A stretch of DNA of 39,590 nt from positions 1 to 39,590 of the forward strand of contig JAGWWZ010000023.1 in the NCBI GenBank assembly GCA_018970165.1, written 5' to 3'. Below the pieces are notes generated by a model that was given only the letters and a program-made list of their open reading frames with translations, was not told the DNA's origin and searched no databases. Positions 8,155 to 16,475 of the stretch are shown piece after piece. This DNA comes from Planctomycetota bacterium. Its GTDB lineage: Bacteria > Planctomycetota > Planctomycetia > Pirellulales > Pirellulaceae. The stretch's first letter is position 1, and every line of letters begins with the position of its first letter. The translations under genes were made by a program, and so were the position numbers.

Positions 8155-9204
8155 ATGCTCATGTTTCGATCACTAAACGCGCCTGCGTTGGCATTCATAG
8201 CTTTGTGCTGGGCGATGGTGGGTTGCGATGCCCCCAACGCCAAGAAGGCGGAAACGGCTGTTGCGAAAAATACAGCCTCGCAGAACAAGACCGATGCTCC
8301 GAAAGCGACCAAAGTCGCTCTGCTACTCAATTGGTATCCCGAAGCGGAGCATGGCGGGTTCTATGCCGCTCAGGTTCACGGCATCTATGAAAAGTACGGA
8401 TTGGATGTAGATATTCAACCCGGAGGGAAGAACACCGTCGTTCCGCAAAGTTTAACGTTGAGACGCGTGCAGTTCGGAGTTGCTAATGCGGACGACGTGC
8501 TAGTCGCAAGAAATCAAGATGTACCGCTGGTGGCTCTCATGGCCCCGATCCAGGATGGGCCACGTTGTATCATGGTCCGCGCTGACTCCGGCATCACATC
8601 CTTTGAACAGCTGAAAAATGTCACGCTGCAGATCGATTCGACCCGTCCCTACATTCCGTTTCTCAAGAGCAAAGGGTTACTCGATGACTCGGTCAAGCTC
8701 GCGCCGTACTTCGGATCCGTTGCTCAGCTAGTCGCCGGTCCAGGATACGCCGCCCAAGGCTACAACTTCAGCGAGCCGTTCATGGCCCGGCAACAGGGTG
8801 TGGAAGTCAATCAATTGATGATGTCGGATATCGGGTACAACCCGTATGCGAGCCTGCTTGTCGCCACGTCCGATTATGTCGATGGGAATGCAGATGTTTG
8901 CAAACGGATGGTTCAAGCTTCGAAGGAAGGTTGGGTGAAATATCTCTCGGATCCTGTTCAGACCAATGAAGTGATCTTGAAGGCGAACAAGCAAGGGCTC
9001 GAAAAGCCGGCCTTGGAATTCGGTGTGGAAGCACTCAAACCTCTATGCATGAAAGATGGCGATGAAAGTCGTGTCGGTCAGATGAGCCGTGATCGTTGGA
9101 CTCAATTGGCCGATACGCTGGTCGAGTTGAAGCTGATCGATCGAGCCAAGGTCAACGTCGACGCATCCTTCCGAGCCGACCTTCTCGAACCATCGGGAAA
9201 GTGA
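8155..9204 (+). CDS. ABC-transporter substrate-binding lipoprotein, NMT1/ThiY-like
   Basis: The 349-residue protein starts with a lipoprotein signal (hydrophobic stretch, then MVGC with the lipidated Cys at residue 24), so it should be anchored to a membrane. The mature part begins KVALLLNWYPEAEHGGFYAAQVHGIYEKYGLDV, which is the NMT1/THI5/ThiY pattern of proteins binding pyrimidine-type thiamin precursors, riboflavin-like compounds or sulfonates. No permease or ATPase gene is nearby, so its transporter must be encoded elsewhere or it acts differently. ATG at 8161 is an alternative start. It is transcribed divergently from tgt across a 108-bp gap with a TAATAT box at 8137-8142 but no good -35. 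Confidence 0.8.
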   Translation: MLMFRSLNAPALAFIALCWAMVGCDAPNAKKAETAVAKNTASQNKTDAPKATKVALLLNWYPEAEHGGFYAAQVHGIYEKYGLDVDIQPGGKNTVVPQSLTLRRVQFGVANADDVLVARNQDVPLVALMAPIQDGPRCIMVRADSGITSFEQLKNVTLQIDSTRPYIPFLKSKGLLDDSVKLAPYFGSVAQLVAGPGYAAQGYNFSEPFMARQQGVEVNQLMMSDIGYNPYASLLVATSDYVDGNADVCKRMVQASKEGWVKYLSDPVQTNEVILKANKQGLEKPALEFGVEALKPLCMKDGDESRVGQMSRDRWTQLADTLVELKLIDRAKVNVDASFRADLLEPSGK

Positions 9205-9257
9205 CAGCGTCCGCAAAAAGGTGGCAGTTACTCACGATGCGGTGATCCCACACCCGT

Positions 9258-9315
9258 CGCAAAGCCTCAGGGCGTGCCACCCTGCACGCAAAGCCTCAGG
9301 GCGTGCCACCCTGCA
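9258..9315. repeat. Perfect 29-bp tandem duplication
   Basis: The 29-bp unit starting CGCAAAGCCTCAGGGCGTGC occupies 9258-9286 and is repeated without change at 9287-9315. There are only two copies and no spacer. The unit contains a near-palindromic CAGGGCGTGCCACCCTG segment that could form a small hairpin. Confidence 0.9.
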
Positions 9316-9391
9316 TCTGAGCAGCGCTCCACGTGGACAAGCCACGCGGTGGTGGCGTTGAGTAGGGACCTCTGGTTCTGGTTTCGATCAG

Positions 9392-9420
9392 GGCTCTATG
9401 CGGACAAGGCTCTATGCGGA
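9392..9420. repeat. 13-bp direct repeat pair
   Basis: GGCTCTATGCGGA occurs at 9392-9404 and 9408-9420, a period of 16, inside the gene-free interval. The following GGAGCCGCATGGTGGC partly inverts it (GCTCTATGCGG against CCGCATGG). Confidence 0.8.
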
Positions 9421-9789
9421 GGAGCCGCATGGTGGCCTTCGCACACTTCGGTGCAGCTAATTGTTAATATTTATTGCTCGGCTTCGCGAGATCAGCGTCC
9501 TATGAGCGTTCATCAGGGGTTCCATCACACCATCTCACAAAAAAATCTTTTTGCCCAAATATTTATTGCCCTCCATCTTTCGCCAAACCGACCGCGCGGG
9601 CTCTCGGTTTGGAACTGTGGCCAACATTGCAGTGCGCCTTGCACTTCCACCCGGACGCTTGCGCATCTCGGCTAACATTTGGACGAGACGACGATCGTGC
9701 CACTATCTTCGTTTCGATCGGGATACGGGTCAATCGAGTTCGCGTCCAGGTGGTGAACGGTAGTTGCGATCCTAGCGTCGAAGCAGGAT

Positions 9790-11346
9790 TTATCGGGCCC
9801 AGATCGTTGTGATCTTCCAGCCGAATCGCCGCAGATGGGGAACGACTGCGTCATCGATCGCCCGCTTCTCATCCGTATTCAATAGCCAGTGGGTTCGAGA
9901 CGCTGCAACCACCAAGCCCGCGCAGACCAAAGCCGCTGGAAGAGCGCCCAAGATCAAGGCGACAGGCGCAGCGGCAAATGTGCACGTGGGCGCGTCGATC
10001 GCGACCCCCAAATACCTCAAGCTGAAAATCGCTAAACCCACAAGCAAGCTGCATGCTGCGACATTCGCATTCATCGCACCATGCAAACCCATTGAAGGGG
10101 TCCAACAGATGCATAATACGATGTCGGCCAGCAACGCTATAGCCGTGAGGACTCCCAACAGTCGCCCACGCTCCGCACACCAAAAATAGTTGCTTAGAAA
10201 CAGAGTGACCGACATCCAGCAACAGACCGTCAATGCCTTTGGCAATATCGATAGACCATCCGCATAACGACCTTGCAAAAGCCATCCGAACAAAAATGGC
10301 GAAGCGACGAGAGCTCCCAGCGACATGAACAAGAAGAAACAGCTCGCAAACTTGACCGAGGTCCTCAACGAGGCTGCCACGCGATCGAAACGTCCACGCT
10401 CCCAGTCGGCAACCAAATAAGGAAGTACGATTCCAGCGAGCATGACTGCAAGATTCGATAGCAGAGTTGGAATCAATTTGCCGCTATGCAGTTGACCTAC
10501 CAAAGCATGCACATCTTGCCCATGAATCTCGACCGACGAGAAGTGCAGCAGCGAATAGCGATCCACGAGATCGAACGAGTTCCAGAGCAAGTTCATGGTC
10601 CAAACGCTGGCCGCAAACGGAAGTACTCGCTGGGCAATCTCTGTCCAAGCGATGACCTGTTGGCCCTCCTTACGCCACTGATCCGAATGAAGCAAGACCT
10701 TAATCGATGGTATTATTCCCATCACGGCAGCACCAGCGAACGCAATCACCAACACTCGCCAGTCTCGAAACCAAACTAGGCCAAAGAGACTGAGGCAAGT
10801 GAATGCAATCGAATTGATTGCGTGCATGGTGGATACCGTCTTGGGCAACCTCAGACCGCTCACCAGTTCCGTCATCGCATTGAACGATATGATGCACCCG
10901 AGTGCCAATACGACCATGAACATGTCGAGACGGGAATGGGACTCACCGAAAATGATGTTGCTGCTCGCACCGTAACACAAGACCAGCGATGATCCGATCG
11001 CCAAGTAACCCGCGAGAGCGATCACCATGCTCATCAGGAGAAAGCGAGCCAGTTGGCCGCGACCTCGATAGGCTTCCACGAACCGTCCAAAAGTGCCCGG
11101 CAAACCGAGAACCGCTAGTGGTGCTGCCAAGCAAAAGAAACTGCTCGCTAGCCCCCAGATTCCTAGTTGAGCTTCCGTCAGGAAATAGCAGACCGCCAAA
11201 TTACGCGCAAAACCGATCCCCCTCTGCAGGACATTGATCACCAGCATCCAGGACATCCCCGATGCGAGACTGTCTGTGGTCTGCGGGCTGTCGAACGAGG
11301 ACTCCACGGTGGTTGCGGGAACCGTAGTTGTTGCGGCGATGCTCAC
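9790..11346 (-). CDS. Polysaccharide flippase-like membrane protein (MOP/Wzx type)
   Basis: The 518-residue protein has about twelve to fourteen hydrophobic segments spread over its length, after a Thr/Ser-rich N-terminal tail of about 30 residues. The opening GMSWMLVINVLQRGIGFARNLAVCYFLTEAQLGIWGLASSFF is typical of oligosaccharide/lipid-linked-sugar flippases of the MOP superfamily: an Arg-containing second part of helix 1, then a segment of the YG/LG type. It should sit in the cytoplasmic membrane and translocate a lipid-linked glycan. No glycosyltransferase is adjacent, although sugar-nucleotide genes lie to the left. The distal third is most divergent. The start codon used is ATG at 11346; the upstream DNA carries a 17-bp repeat array. 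Confidence 0.75.
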   Translation of the reverse strand: MSIAATTTVPATTVESSFDSPQTTDSLASGMSWMLVINVLQRGIGFARNLAVCYFLTEAQLGIWGLASSFFCLAAPLAVLGLPGTFGRFVEAYRGRGQLARFLLMSMVIALAGYLAIGSSLVLCYGASSNIIFGESHSRLDMFMVVLALGCIISFNAMTELVSGLRLPKTVSTMHAINSIAFTCLSLFGLVWFRDWRVLVIAFAGAAVMGIIPSIKVLLHSDQWRKEGQQVIAWTEIAQRVLPFAASVWTMNLLWNSFDLVDRYSLLHFSSVEIHGQDVHALVGQLHSGKLIPTLLSNLAVMLAGIVLPYLVADWERGRFDRVAASLRTSVKFASCFFLFMSLGALVASPFLFGWLLQGRYADGLSILPKALTVCCWMSVTLFLSNYFWCAERGRLLGVLTAIALLADIVLCICWTPSMGLHGAMNANVAACSLLVGLAIFSLRYLGVAIDAPTCTFAAAPVALILGALPAALVCAGLVVAASRTHWLLNTDEKRAIDDAVVPHLRRFGWKITTIWAR

Positions 11347-11393
11347 GAATTAGTAACGAACCGGTGGGGAAAGTTGGGAGCCGGCCCGTGTGT

Positions 11394-11444
11394 GAAGACA
11401 ACACGGGCAAGGAGACAACAGGGGTACGAAGACAACTTGTCTCC
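11394..11444. repeat. Three degenerate 17-bp tandem units upstream of the flippase gene
   Basis: GAAGACAAC at 11394-11402, GGAGACAAC at 11411-11419 and GAAGACAAC at 11428-11436 are spaced exactly 17 bp apart. The segment also contains inverted pairs CCCGTGT/ACACGGG and GGAGACAA/TTGTCTCC. It lies between the fliW stop and the flippase start, so it could form RNA hairpins in a read-through transcript. There is no T-run that would mark a normal terminator. Confidence 0.7.
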
Positions 11445-11549
11445 CGGGTAATATCGCTGCCCGATTCGATTTCCCGGTACTCGTAAGATTGCCTCGAATA
11501 CCTATGGCGGAGATGCTTTTTCAGCAAGTTATAACGATTGTAGCGGCAG

Positions 11550-11993
11550 TTAGGCGACCGCTCGCATCCGATGGCTGTCCATCAGAGCCAGCGGGTGAGC
11601 CAACGGTTGCTCGTCCGTCACGACCACCTGCACCGCCAATCGCTCGGTTGCATTGAGAATGATGGGGCTCTTCAAGTTCGTCGTCAGATTATCGCCCGAG
11701 CGACTGATCACCGACAAGACGAAGATTCTGTCCCGGTTGTGGATTTGGAGCATTCCAAGATCTCTGCGGTGCACATGCAGTTTGTAACTGGGGAGGAACC
11801 TCCGGGGACTGATCACCGGTAAGGCCACATCGGATAGTGCAACCGACTGAAGCCAGGCTACTTCCTCGTTCTCCTCATTCGCTAGCAATACCCAGTGGCG
11901 ACACGATTCATAGCCGATCAAGCCTTGAGGCATGAAGAGCATGTCGGAATAGTGAACGTCGAGGGTTCCAAATCGCGAAGATTGGATTTGCAT
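11550..11993 (-). CDS. fliW: Flagellar assembly factor FliW
   Basis: The 147-residue product matches FliW: FGTLDVHYSDMLFMPQGLIGYESCRHWVLL near the N-terminus, WLQSVALSDVALPVISPRRF in the middle, and LKSPIILNATERLAVQVV near the end are the typical strands. FliW binds flagellin and antagonises the RNA-binding regulator CsrA in the cytoplasm, linking flagellin level to its translation. I chose ATG at 11993 because AGGTG lies 5 nt upstream and the family starts there; an open frame runs to 12077 but adds an unrelated N-terminus. csrA often lies next to fliW in other bacteria but is not in this window, and there are no other flagellar genes here. Confidence 0.9.
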   Translation of the reverse strand: MQIQSSRFGTLDVHYSDMLFMPQGLIGYESCRHWVLLANEENEEVAWLQSVALSDVALPVISPRRFLPSYKLHVHRRDLGMLQIHNRDRIFVLSVISRSGDNLTTNLKSPIILNATERLAVQVVVTDEQPLAHPLALMDSHRMRAVA

Positions 11994-12106
11994 AATAGCA
12001 CCTAGGACAATGGAAAACTCCACACCATTTCCTTTATTCGGCAGAACCGGATGAAAGGTCTGAGGGAACCTGGACAAATTTGACGGTTTTGCTCACTCGT
12101 GAAGAA

Positions 12107-13531
12107 TTAGGATTGCGCTAGGCAGTGACGATTTGCCATCGAGATGCCGCTGACGATGGCTCCCACGATTCCCACAAATCCCTGATCGGTTCCACACAGA
12201 AACAGATTCTCAAGATGAGTCGTCCCGTCGAGTCGCTTCTCCGGAGCCCCGTAAACCGCTCCGTTGTCGTGGGATGTGAAGCGACGAATGGTTTTTGGCG
12301 TAAAGATGTCGGTATCGATTACATGGCGTCGGAAGTCAGGCATGAATCGGACCGCTGCGGAAACGGACTGATCGTACCAGCTCAGTTTCTGACGATGGTA
12401 TTCCCCTTCTTCCAATGCACCCCATCGGTCTGGATCGGCGATCGTCGTCAATCGAACGAAGCCTCCGTCGAGTTCACCATCTTCGCTAGCATATTCATAA
12501 TTATTGGGGGAGCAGATCACGCCGGTTCGGACATCGCATAGCTTATCTCGGCAGCGTTCCCAGTGGAATGTTTCGCTGTCATTGAAGAAGACGATGGTCT
12601 TGTCGAAGCCAAAGGATTGGGGTTGGCAATCGAGCACGGAAATTGACTCGATGAATGACATCTGGCCGGCGTTGACCGGTTTCTCTTCGGAGAGGGAGTC
12701 GCACATCCGCATTGTTTCGACGACACCAGCGCTTGATAGGATCCGTTTGGCGAAGAGTTTATCACCGTTTTCTAGTTCGACTGCGGCGATGCGATGGTCG
12801 TCGACATGGAGTTTGGCAACGCCGCTTCGCAGTTTCAATTGACCGCCGAGCTCGCGAAATCGCCGGACGAGATTCTTCAGGATAAGTCGAACCCCTTTGT
12901 AGGGGCGGGCGAATCCTTCCAAGAAGATACTCCGAAACATGATGCAGAACTGCCCCCAGTCCATATCGTGTTCTCTCGCGTTGCCATACCACATCAGCGG
13001 GCACAGGAGCATCTCGATGAGTAGCGGATCGGAAAGGGTTTCATTGAGGATTGCACGTGTCGAGCGTTCAAAGTCCTCTTGTTTCAGATCGTCGTAATCG
13101 ACGAGACGTTCGAGCAATCGGTTAAACGCATCGCGCTGGTGTGGGAACTTGCTGGCGATTTCGCTTTGCAGCAATCGAATATCGTTGTTGAATTGGAGGT
13201 CGACACCCGGGAATGCGATGCTGGATCCTCGCTGGGGTGCCAGATGAAAATCATCCCAACGGAAGCGAAGTTGTTTCAGCAATCGCGCCAGGGGACCTTT
13301 CTTCGCGCCACGTTGGGTAAAGTTGGTCATCGCATGAAGTCCAACATCGTAATCGCGGCCGTTCATGCGGTAGAAGGAGTTCAGTCCGCCGATCGTCCAA
13401 TGCTTTTCGAGGATGCAGACACGTTGGTCATACATGGCGAGTCGGATACCGGCGGCTAGTCCGCTCATGCCAGCACCGATGATGATGGTGTCGTACTCAG
13501 TTTCCGTTGATGGAGAAGGGGTGTCAGTCAC
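12107..13531 (-). CDS. CrtI-like NAD(P)/FAD-dependent oxidoreductase (phytoene-desaturase family)
   Basis: The 474-residue product begins YDTIIIGAGMSGLAAGIRLA, an FAD-binding motif, with CILEKH closing the second strand and GGLNSFYRMNGRDYDVGLHA after it, as in phytoene desaturases, carotene isomerases and retinol saturases. The C-terminal NLFLCGTDQGFVGIVGAIVSG is the family's second FAD contact. The substrate is not evident; a carotenoid or other isoprenoid is possible. A GTG at 13531 with AGGA 6 nt upstream is the best start, 19 bp after the pcm-like stop; the frame stays open to 13738 but that part overlaps the preceding gene. It is probably the third gene of an efp-pcm-oxidoreductase operon. 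Confidence 0.75.
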   Translation of the reverse strand: MTDTPSPSTETEYDTIIIGAGMSGLAAGIRLAMYDQRVCILEKHWTIGGLNSFYRMNGRDYDVGLHAMTNFTQRGAKKGPLARLLKQLRFRWDDFHLAPQRGSSIAFPGVDLQFNNDIRLLQSEIASKFPHQRDAFNRLLERLVDYDDLKQEDFERSTRAILNETLSDPLLIEMLLCPLMWYGNAREHDMDWGQFCIMFRSIFLEGFARPYKGVRLILKNLVRRFRELGGQLKLRSGVAKLHVDDHRIAAVELENGDKLFAKRILSSAGVVETMRMCDSLSEEKPVNAGQMSFIESISVLDCQPQSFGFDKTIVFFNDSETFHWERCRDKLCDVRTGVICSPNNYEYASEDGELDGGFVRLTTIADPDRWGALEEGEYHRQKLSWYDQSVSAAVRFMPDFRRHVIDTDIFTPKTIRRFTSHDNGAVYGAPEKRLDGTTHLENLFLCGTDQGFVGIVGAIVSGISMANRHCLAQS

Positions 13532-13550
13532 AGGATGTCCTAGTGAGTCG

Positions 13551-14804
13551 CTATTTTGTGACAGCTTGCAAGACGACACCATCGAAGCGTGCGATGCCCT
13601 CGGCACCAAAGAGTCCGATCGACACGATCGCTTCGCGTGCATGGGGTGGGACCGGAAAGATTTTCTCTTCGTATCGCCAATTGCGAGTTCCCTTAAAGCC
13701 GCCAACGTAGTTATAGCCGATGCGATTTCGGTCGGCATCGAAATACTGGATCGCGATCGAAGGAGACTTTTCCTTGTTTCTTCCTACTTTGACATCTTTG
13801 AGCGAGATGTATGCTCCGAGTTTGATCTTCTTGACGGAGCGACCGTCGATGGGAATACCCTGCAAAAGCATGCTGGGAAGATTGGGATCATTGCTTTCAA
13901 ATTGGACGACATTTTTGCCGTCTGGAGCATCCTCATCTTCGATCTGAACGCATCCGAATTGGTAATACCAACCGGGGATGTGAAAGTTGCGGATGAGGGG
14001 CTCTTCGAAGCTGGTGTTGAACAGTACCGGGTTGGAGCCATCGGGCTTATCGGGCCGCGACTGCTCGGCGTTTCCGGTCATCGGCACGAATAATGTCGGA
14101 GTTAAGGCCTCCTTCTCGAGCTTGCCATCCTTCTTGCGCATTAAGTAGAGCATTTGTTGGTAGCGTTCCCCGACGGGAATGACCATCAAGCCACCTTCTT
14201 TGAGTTGCTCCTGGAGCGGGACGGGGACATCGGAGGGGGAGCATGTGACGATGATCTTGTCGAAGGGAGCGTGTTCTTTCCAACCCTGGAAACCATCCCC
14301 GAGTTTGCAATGCACGTTGGTATAGACGCCTAGTTGTTCGAAAAGCTCAATGGTGCGTTGGCCGAGATCTTCCTTGATTTCGATCGTGTAAACATCTTTT
14401 ACCAAGGGGCTCAAAATCGCAGCTTGATAACCGCTACCGGTCCCGATTTCGAGAACGACATCGGTGGGCTTAGGTTGTAGAGCTTCGGTCATCAAAGCAA
14501 CGATGTAGGGGCTGCTGATCGTCTGCTGGTCGCCAATAGGAATCGCAATATCAAGGTAGGCCTTCGAGACATACTCAGGCGGTACGAACTCGTGGCGAGG
14601 CGTTGTGCCAACAGAGCGCAGTACCCCTTGGTCCTTGATACCTCCGGGAATCAGAACATTCCGGACCAAGCGTTCGCGTTCAACTGCGTAAGGATCGACG
14701 TTGTTTCTCTGAGCAAGTATTGGCGATGTGTTCGCGAGCAACAGACTCGCTATTCCCGTGACAAACGCGACCCAGGAATAAATCCACGAGTGGCCATATC
14801 GCAT
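13551..14804 (-). CDS. Secreted protein-L-isoaspartate O-methyltransferase with C-terminal extension
   Basis: The 417-residue product starts with a signal peptide (hydrophobic 10-30, likely cleaved after ILAQ at about residue 32). Residues about 35-245 are a PCMT: ELI-type substrate block GDQQTISSPYIVALMTE (91-107), SAM motif VLEIGTGSGYQAA (117-129) and GDGFQGW. The family repairs isoaspartyl residues using S-adenosylmethionine. Residues about 258-417 form an added domain beginning NPVLFNTSFEEPLI, which reads like a beta-sandwich of carbohydrate-binding type. Export is odd because SAM is cytoplasmic. ATG at 14804 is preceded by GAGG and lies 7 nt after the efp stop. A much longer open frame to 15188 is only the shadow of efp. 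Confidence 0.85.
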   Translation of the reverse strand: MRYGHSWIYSWVAFVTGIASLLLANTSPILAQRNNVDPYAVERERLVRNVLIPGGIKDQGVLRSVGTTPRHEFVPPEYVSKAYLDIAIPIGDQQTISSPYIVALMTEALQPKPTDVVLEIGTGSGYQAAILSPLVKDVYTIEIKEDLGQRTIELFEQLGVYTNVHCKLGDGFQGWKEHAPFDKIIVTCSPSDVPVPLQEQLKEGGLMVIPVGERYQQMLYLMRKKDGKLEKEALTPTLFVPMTGNAEQSRPDKPDGSNPVLFNTSFEEPLIRNFHIPGWYYQFGCVQIEDEDAPDGKNVVQFESNDPNLPSMLLQGIPIDGRSVKKIKLGAYISLKDVKVGRNKEKSPSIAIQYFDADRNRIGYNYVGGFKGTRNWRYEEKIFPVPPHAREAIVSIGLFGAEGIARFDGVVLQAVTK

Positions 14805-14811
14805 AGAGACC

Positions 14812-15384
14812 TCAGTCCATGCTGACACGCTCGACGTATTCGCCCGTCCGCGTATCGATCTTGATGACGTTTCCTTCCTTGATGAAACCAGGGACTTGGA
14901 ATTCCCCACCGGTTTCCACCTTTGCAGGCTTGGTAACGCTCGTGGCGGTATCGCCGCGAACGCCTGGCTCGGTCTCCAGCACTTTGAGAGTAACGTGCGA
15001 AGGAGGAGAAATCGTGATCGGATTGCCGTTGAACAGCACCATTGCCACGGGCATTCCTTCCTTGAGGTACTTCCAGTTCTCATCGACCTGGTCGGACGAC
15101 AATTCGTATTGCTCGAACGACTTGGTGTCCATGAAGACAAAGGTGCCAGCTTGATTGTAGAGAAACTGGGTGTCCAATTCCTCGACATCGGCTACTTCCA
15201 ATTCGTCGCCACCCTTAAGGGTTCGATCCAGTACCGTATTTCGGATCAGGTTCTTCAGTTTGCATTTGTACAGAGCGTTTCCTTTACCCGGCTTGACGAA
15301 GTTTACTTCGTTGAGGAGGTATGGTTCGCCGTCAATCTGAACTTTAAGACCCTTTCGGAGGTCGCTGGTTTTGTACGTTGCCAC
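14812..15384 (-). CDS. efp: Translation elongation factor P
   Basis: The 190-residue protein has the three-domain EF-P pattern. MATYKTSDLRKGLKV opens domain I, the loop KPGKGNA places the modifiable Lys at residue 34, and GEFQVPGFIKEGNVIKIDTRTGEYVERV closes domain III. EF-P binds ribosomes stalled at consecutive prolines and stimulates peptide bond formation. A Lys at 34 suggests EpmA-type lysylation, though no epmA/epmB is in the window. The start codon is GTG with no clear Shine-Dalgarno site. It is the first gene of an operon with the secreted PCMT (7-nt gap) and the CrtI-like oxidoreductase. Confidence 0.95.
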   Translation of the reverse strand: MATYKTSDLRKGLKVQIDGEPYLLNEVNFVKPGKGNALYKCKLKNLIRNTVLDRTLKGGDELEVADVEELDTQFLYNQAGTFVFMDTKSFEQYELSSDQVDENWKYLKEGMPVAMVLFNGNPITISPPSHVTLKVLETEPGVRGDTATSVTKPAKVETGGEFQVPGFIKEGNVIKIDTRTGEYVERVSMD

Positions 15385-15572
15385 GGTATCTTTGGTGAGA
15401 ATTAAGGGAAAAGATCAGTCAGTTAGCGTCAGTGTAGGGGAATTTGCGGAAATTGTCTTGCCCCCTTCGAGCATCCTGTTTTGGTTGTTGGTTGCCCGCG
15501 GGATGGGTTAGAATGGTTTGAGTGGCGCTCCGAAGACCGCCTCCATCGCCTCCGCGAGATTCTTTAGGTGAA

Positions 15573-16475
15573 ATGAGTACCGATCGCGTCGTTCAACCGA
15601 TGGTCGCTTGTCTAGGATACCCTGTCGCCGGGGATCCGACCCAGTTCGTCATGTCGCGAATCGCGCGGGAGGCATGCCTGGATTGGCGGTTTTTTACTTC
15701 CCAAGTCGAACCGGAGCAGTTCGAAACGGCCTTTCGAGGCGTTCAAGCTTTGGGGTTGTCGGGCTTGTCGATTTTGGAGCCGTTCCAACAACCGGCCGTC
15801 TCGCTTCTGAAATCTCTTTCCAACCAGGCATCTCTCCTTGGGCGGGTGAGTGTGGCTCGCCGCGAGGAAGATGGTTGGGTGGGGGATCATACCCAAGGTT
15901 CTGCCTTGATGCAGTTGCTCCGCGCACGGCTCGGTGGCCACAGCCTTCGGGAAGATGGCACCATGAGCCCTCAATCGATTTTGGTGCGTGGGTCGCGGCT
16001 GGCCGCCGAGATGCTCGAGGGCCTCACGACAACGCTCGAGGGAGACTTCCGCGTGCTCTCGTTCAAAAATGGAGATCCCGATCCCGACCCGTCCGCATCC
16101 AAGTCAACGGCGGACGATTCCACAGCCAGCACAGTTCAGACGGTTGGATACGACGAACTCGCCTCGCTCGAGCGTCCCGTGCGAGTCCTTTTGTTCGACG
16201 GAGCTTCGATGGCTCAGCAACCGGGTAAAGCCAAGAGCCTGACCAAGTGGTTGCAACAAATCGCGTGGGCAACGTCCCCTGTAGTCGTCTGTACTCATGG
16301 TCGTCAACAACTCGATGAAGGAGCCTTGGAATGGCTCAAGGGACGCGATGTGCCAATAGTCGAAGAACTGGAACTGATGGCCTACCGCGCTGCGGTCGAT
16401 TTTCATTTTTGGACCGAGTACGAACCGAGCATCGAATTGATTCGAGAGTCACTCGAGGAGTATCTGCAATGGTGA
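15573..16475 (+). CDS. Shikimate-dehydrogenase-like protein without the catalytic residues
   Basis: The 300-residue product starts MSTDRVVQPMVACLGYPVAGDPTQFVMSRIAREA and has GVQALGLSGLSILEPFQQPAVSLL, which follows the layout of the AroE substrate-binding domain (GxPxxHSxSPxxxN and GxNVTxPxK). The conserved SxSP serines and the catalytic Lys after NVTxP are not present (EPFQQ instead), so it is unlikely to be a working shikimate dehydrogenase. The C-terminal half carries an acidic Asp/Ser-rich stretch (about 165-190) and ends near the overlap. ATG at 15573 has AGGTG close upstream; an in-frame ATG at 15522 is less likely. Its stop overlaps the DUF1501 start by 7 nt (ATGGTGA), implying coupled translation and a shared role. 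Confidence 0.6.
   Translation: MSTDRVVQPMVACLGYPVAGDPTQFVMSRIAREACLDWRFFTSQVEPEQFETAFRGVQALGLSGLSILEPFQQPAVSLLKSLSNQASLLGRVSVARREEDGWVGDHTQGSALMQLLRARLGGHSLREDGTMSPQSILVRGSRLAAEMLEGLTTTLEGDFRVLSFKNGDPDPDPSASKSTADDSTASTVQTVGYDELASLERPVRVLLFDGASMAQQPGKAKSLTKWLQQIAWATSPVVVCTHGRQQLDEGALEWLKGRDVPIVEELELMAYRAAVDFHFWTEYEPSIELIRESLEEYLQW

Larger units (their letters stand above)
9205..9789. other. Gene-free interval with short repeats and an AT-rich patch
   Basis: About 585 bp without a believable gene lie between the 3' ends of two converging genes. It holds a perfect 29-bp tandem pair (9258-9315), a 13-bp pair (9392-9404 and 9408-9420), short inverted repeats around CCACGTGG and GCCACGCGGTGGTGGC, and an AT-rich patch at about 9455-9570 in which AATATTTATTGC occurs twice (9466-9477, 9558-9569). 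Open frames here have no family resemblance. It looks like decayed or repeat-derived DNA. Confidence 0.6.

Noticed and set aside
9258-9315. CRISPR-like repeat
   Set aside because: Only two copies, directly adjacent with no spacer, and no cas gene in the window.
9205-9789. Small open frames of 60-130 codons in the gene-free tract
   Set aside because: They overlap repeats, have no family pattern and no ribosome-binding sites, and several frames are open at once.
11394-11444. CRISPR-like or terminator array
   Set aside because: Units are degenerate and too short, and no T-run follows the inverted repeats.
14805-15188. Open frame extending the PCMT gene by about 128 residues upstream
   Set aside because: It is the out-of-frame shadow of efp on the same strand; the residues are low in conserved pattern, and the signal peptide starts at 14804.
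15573-16475. Functional shikimate dehydrogenase (aroE)
   Set aside because: Missing SxSP serines and catalytic Lys, and no shikimate-pathway gene nearby.
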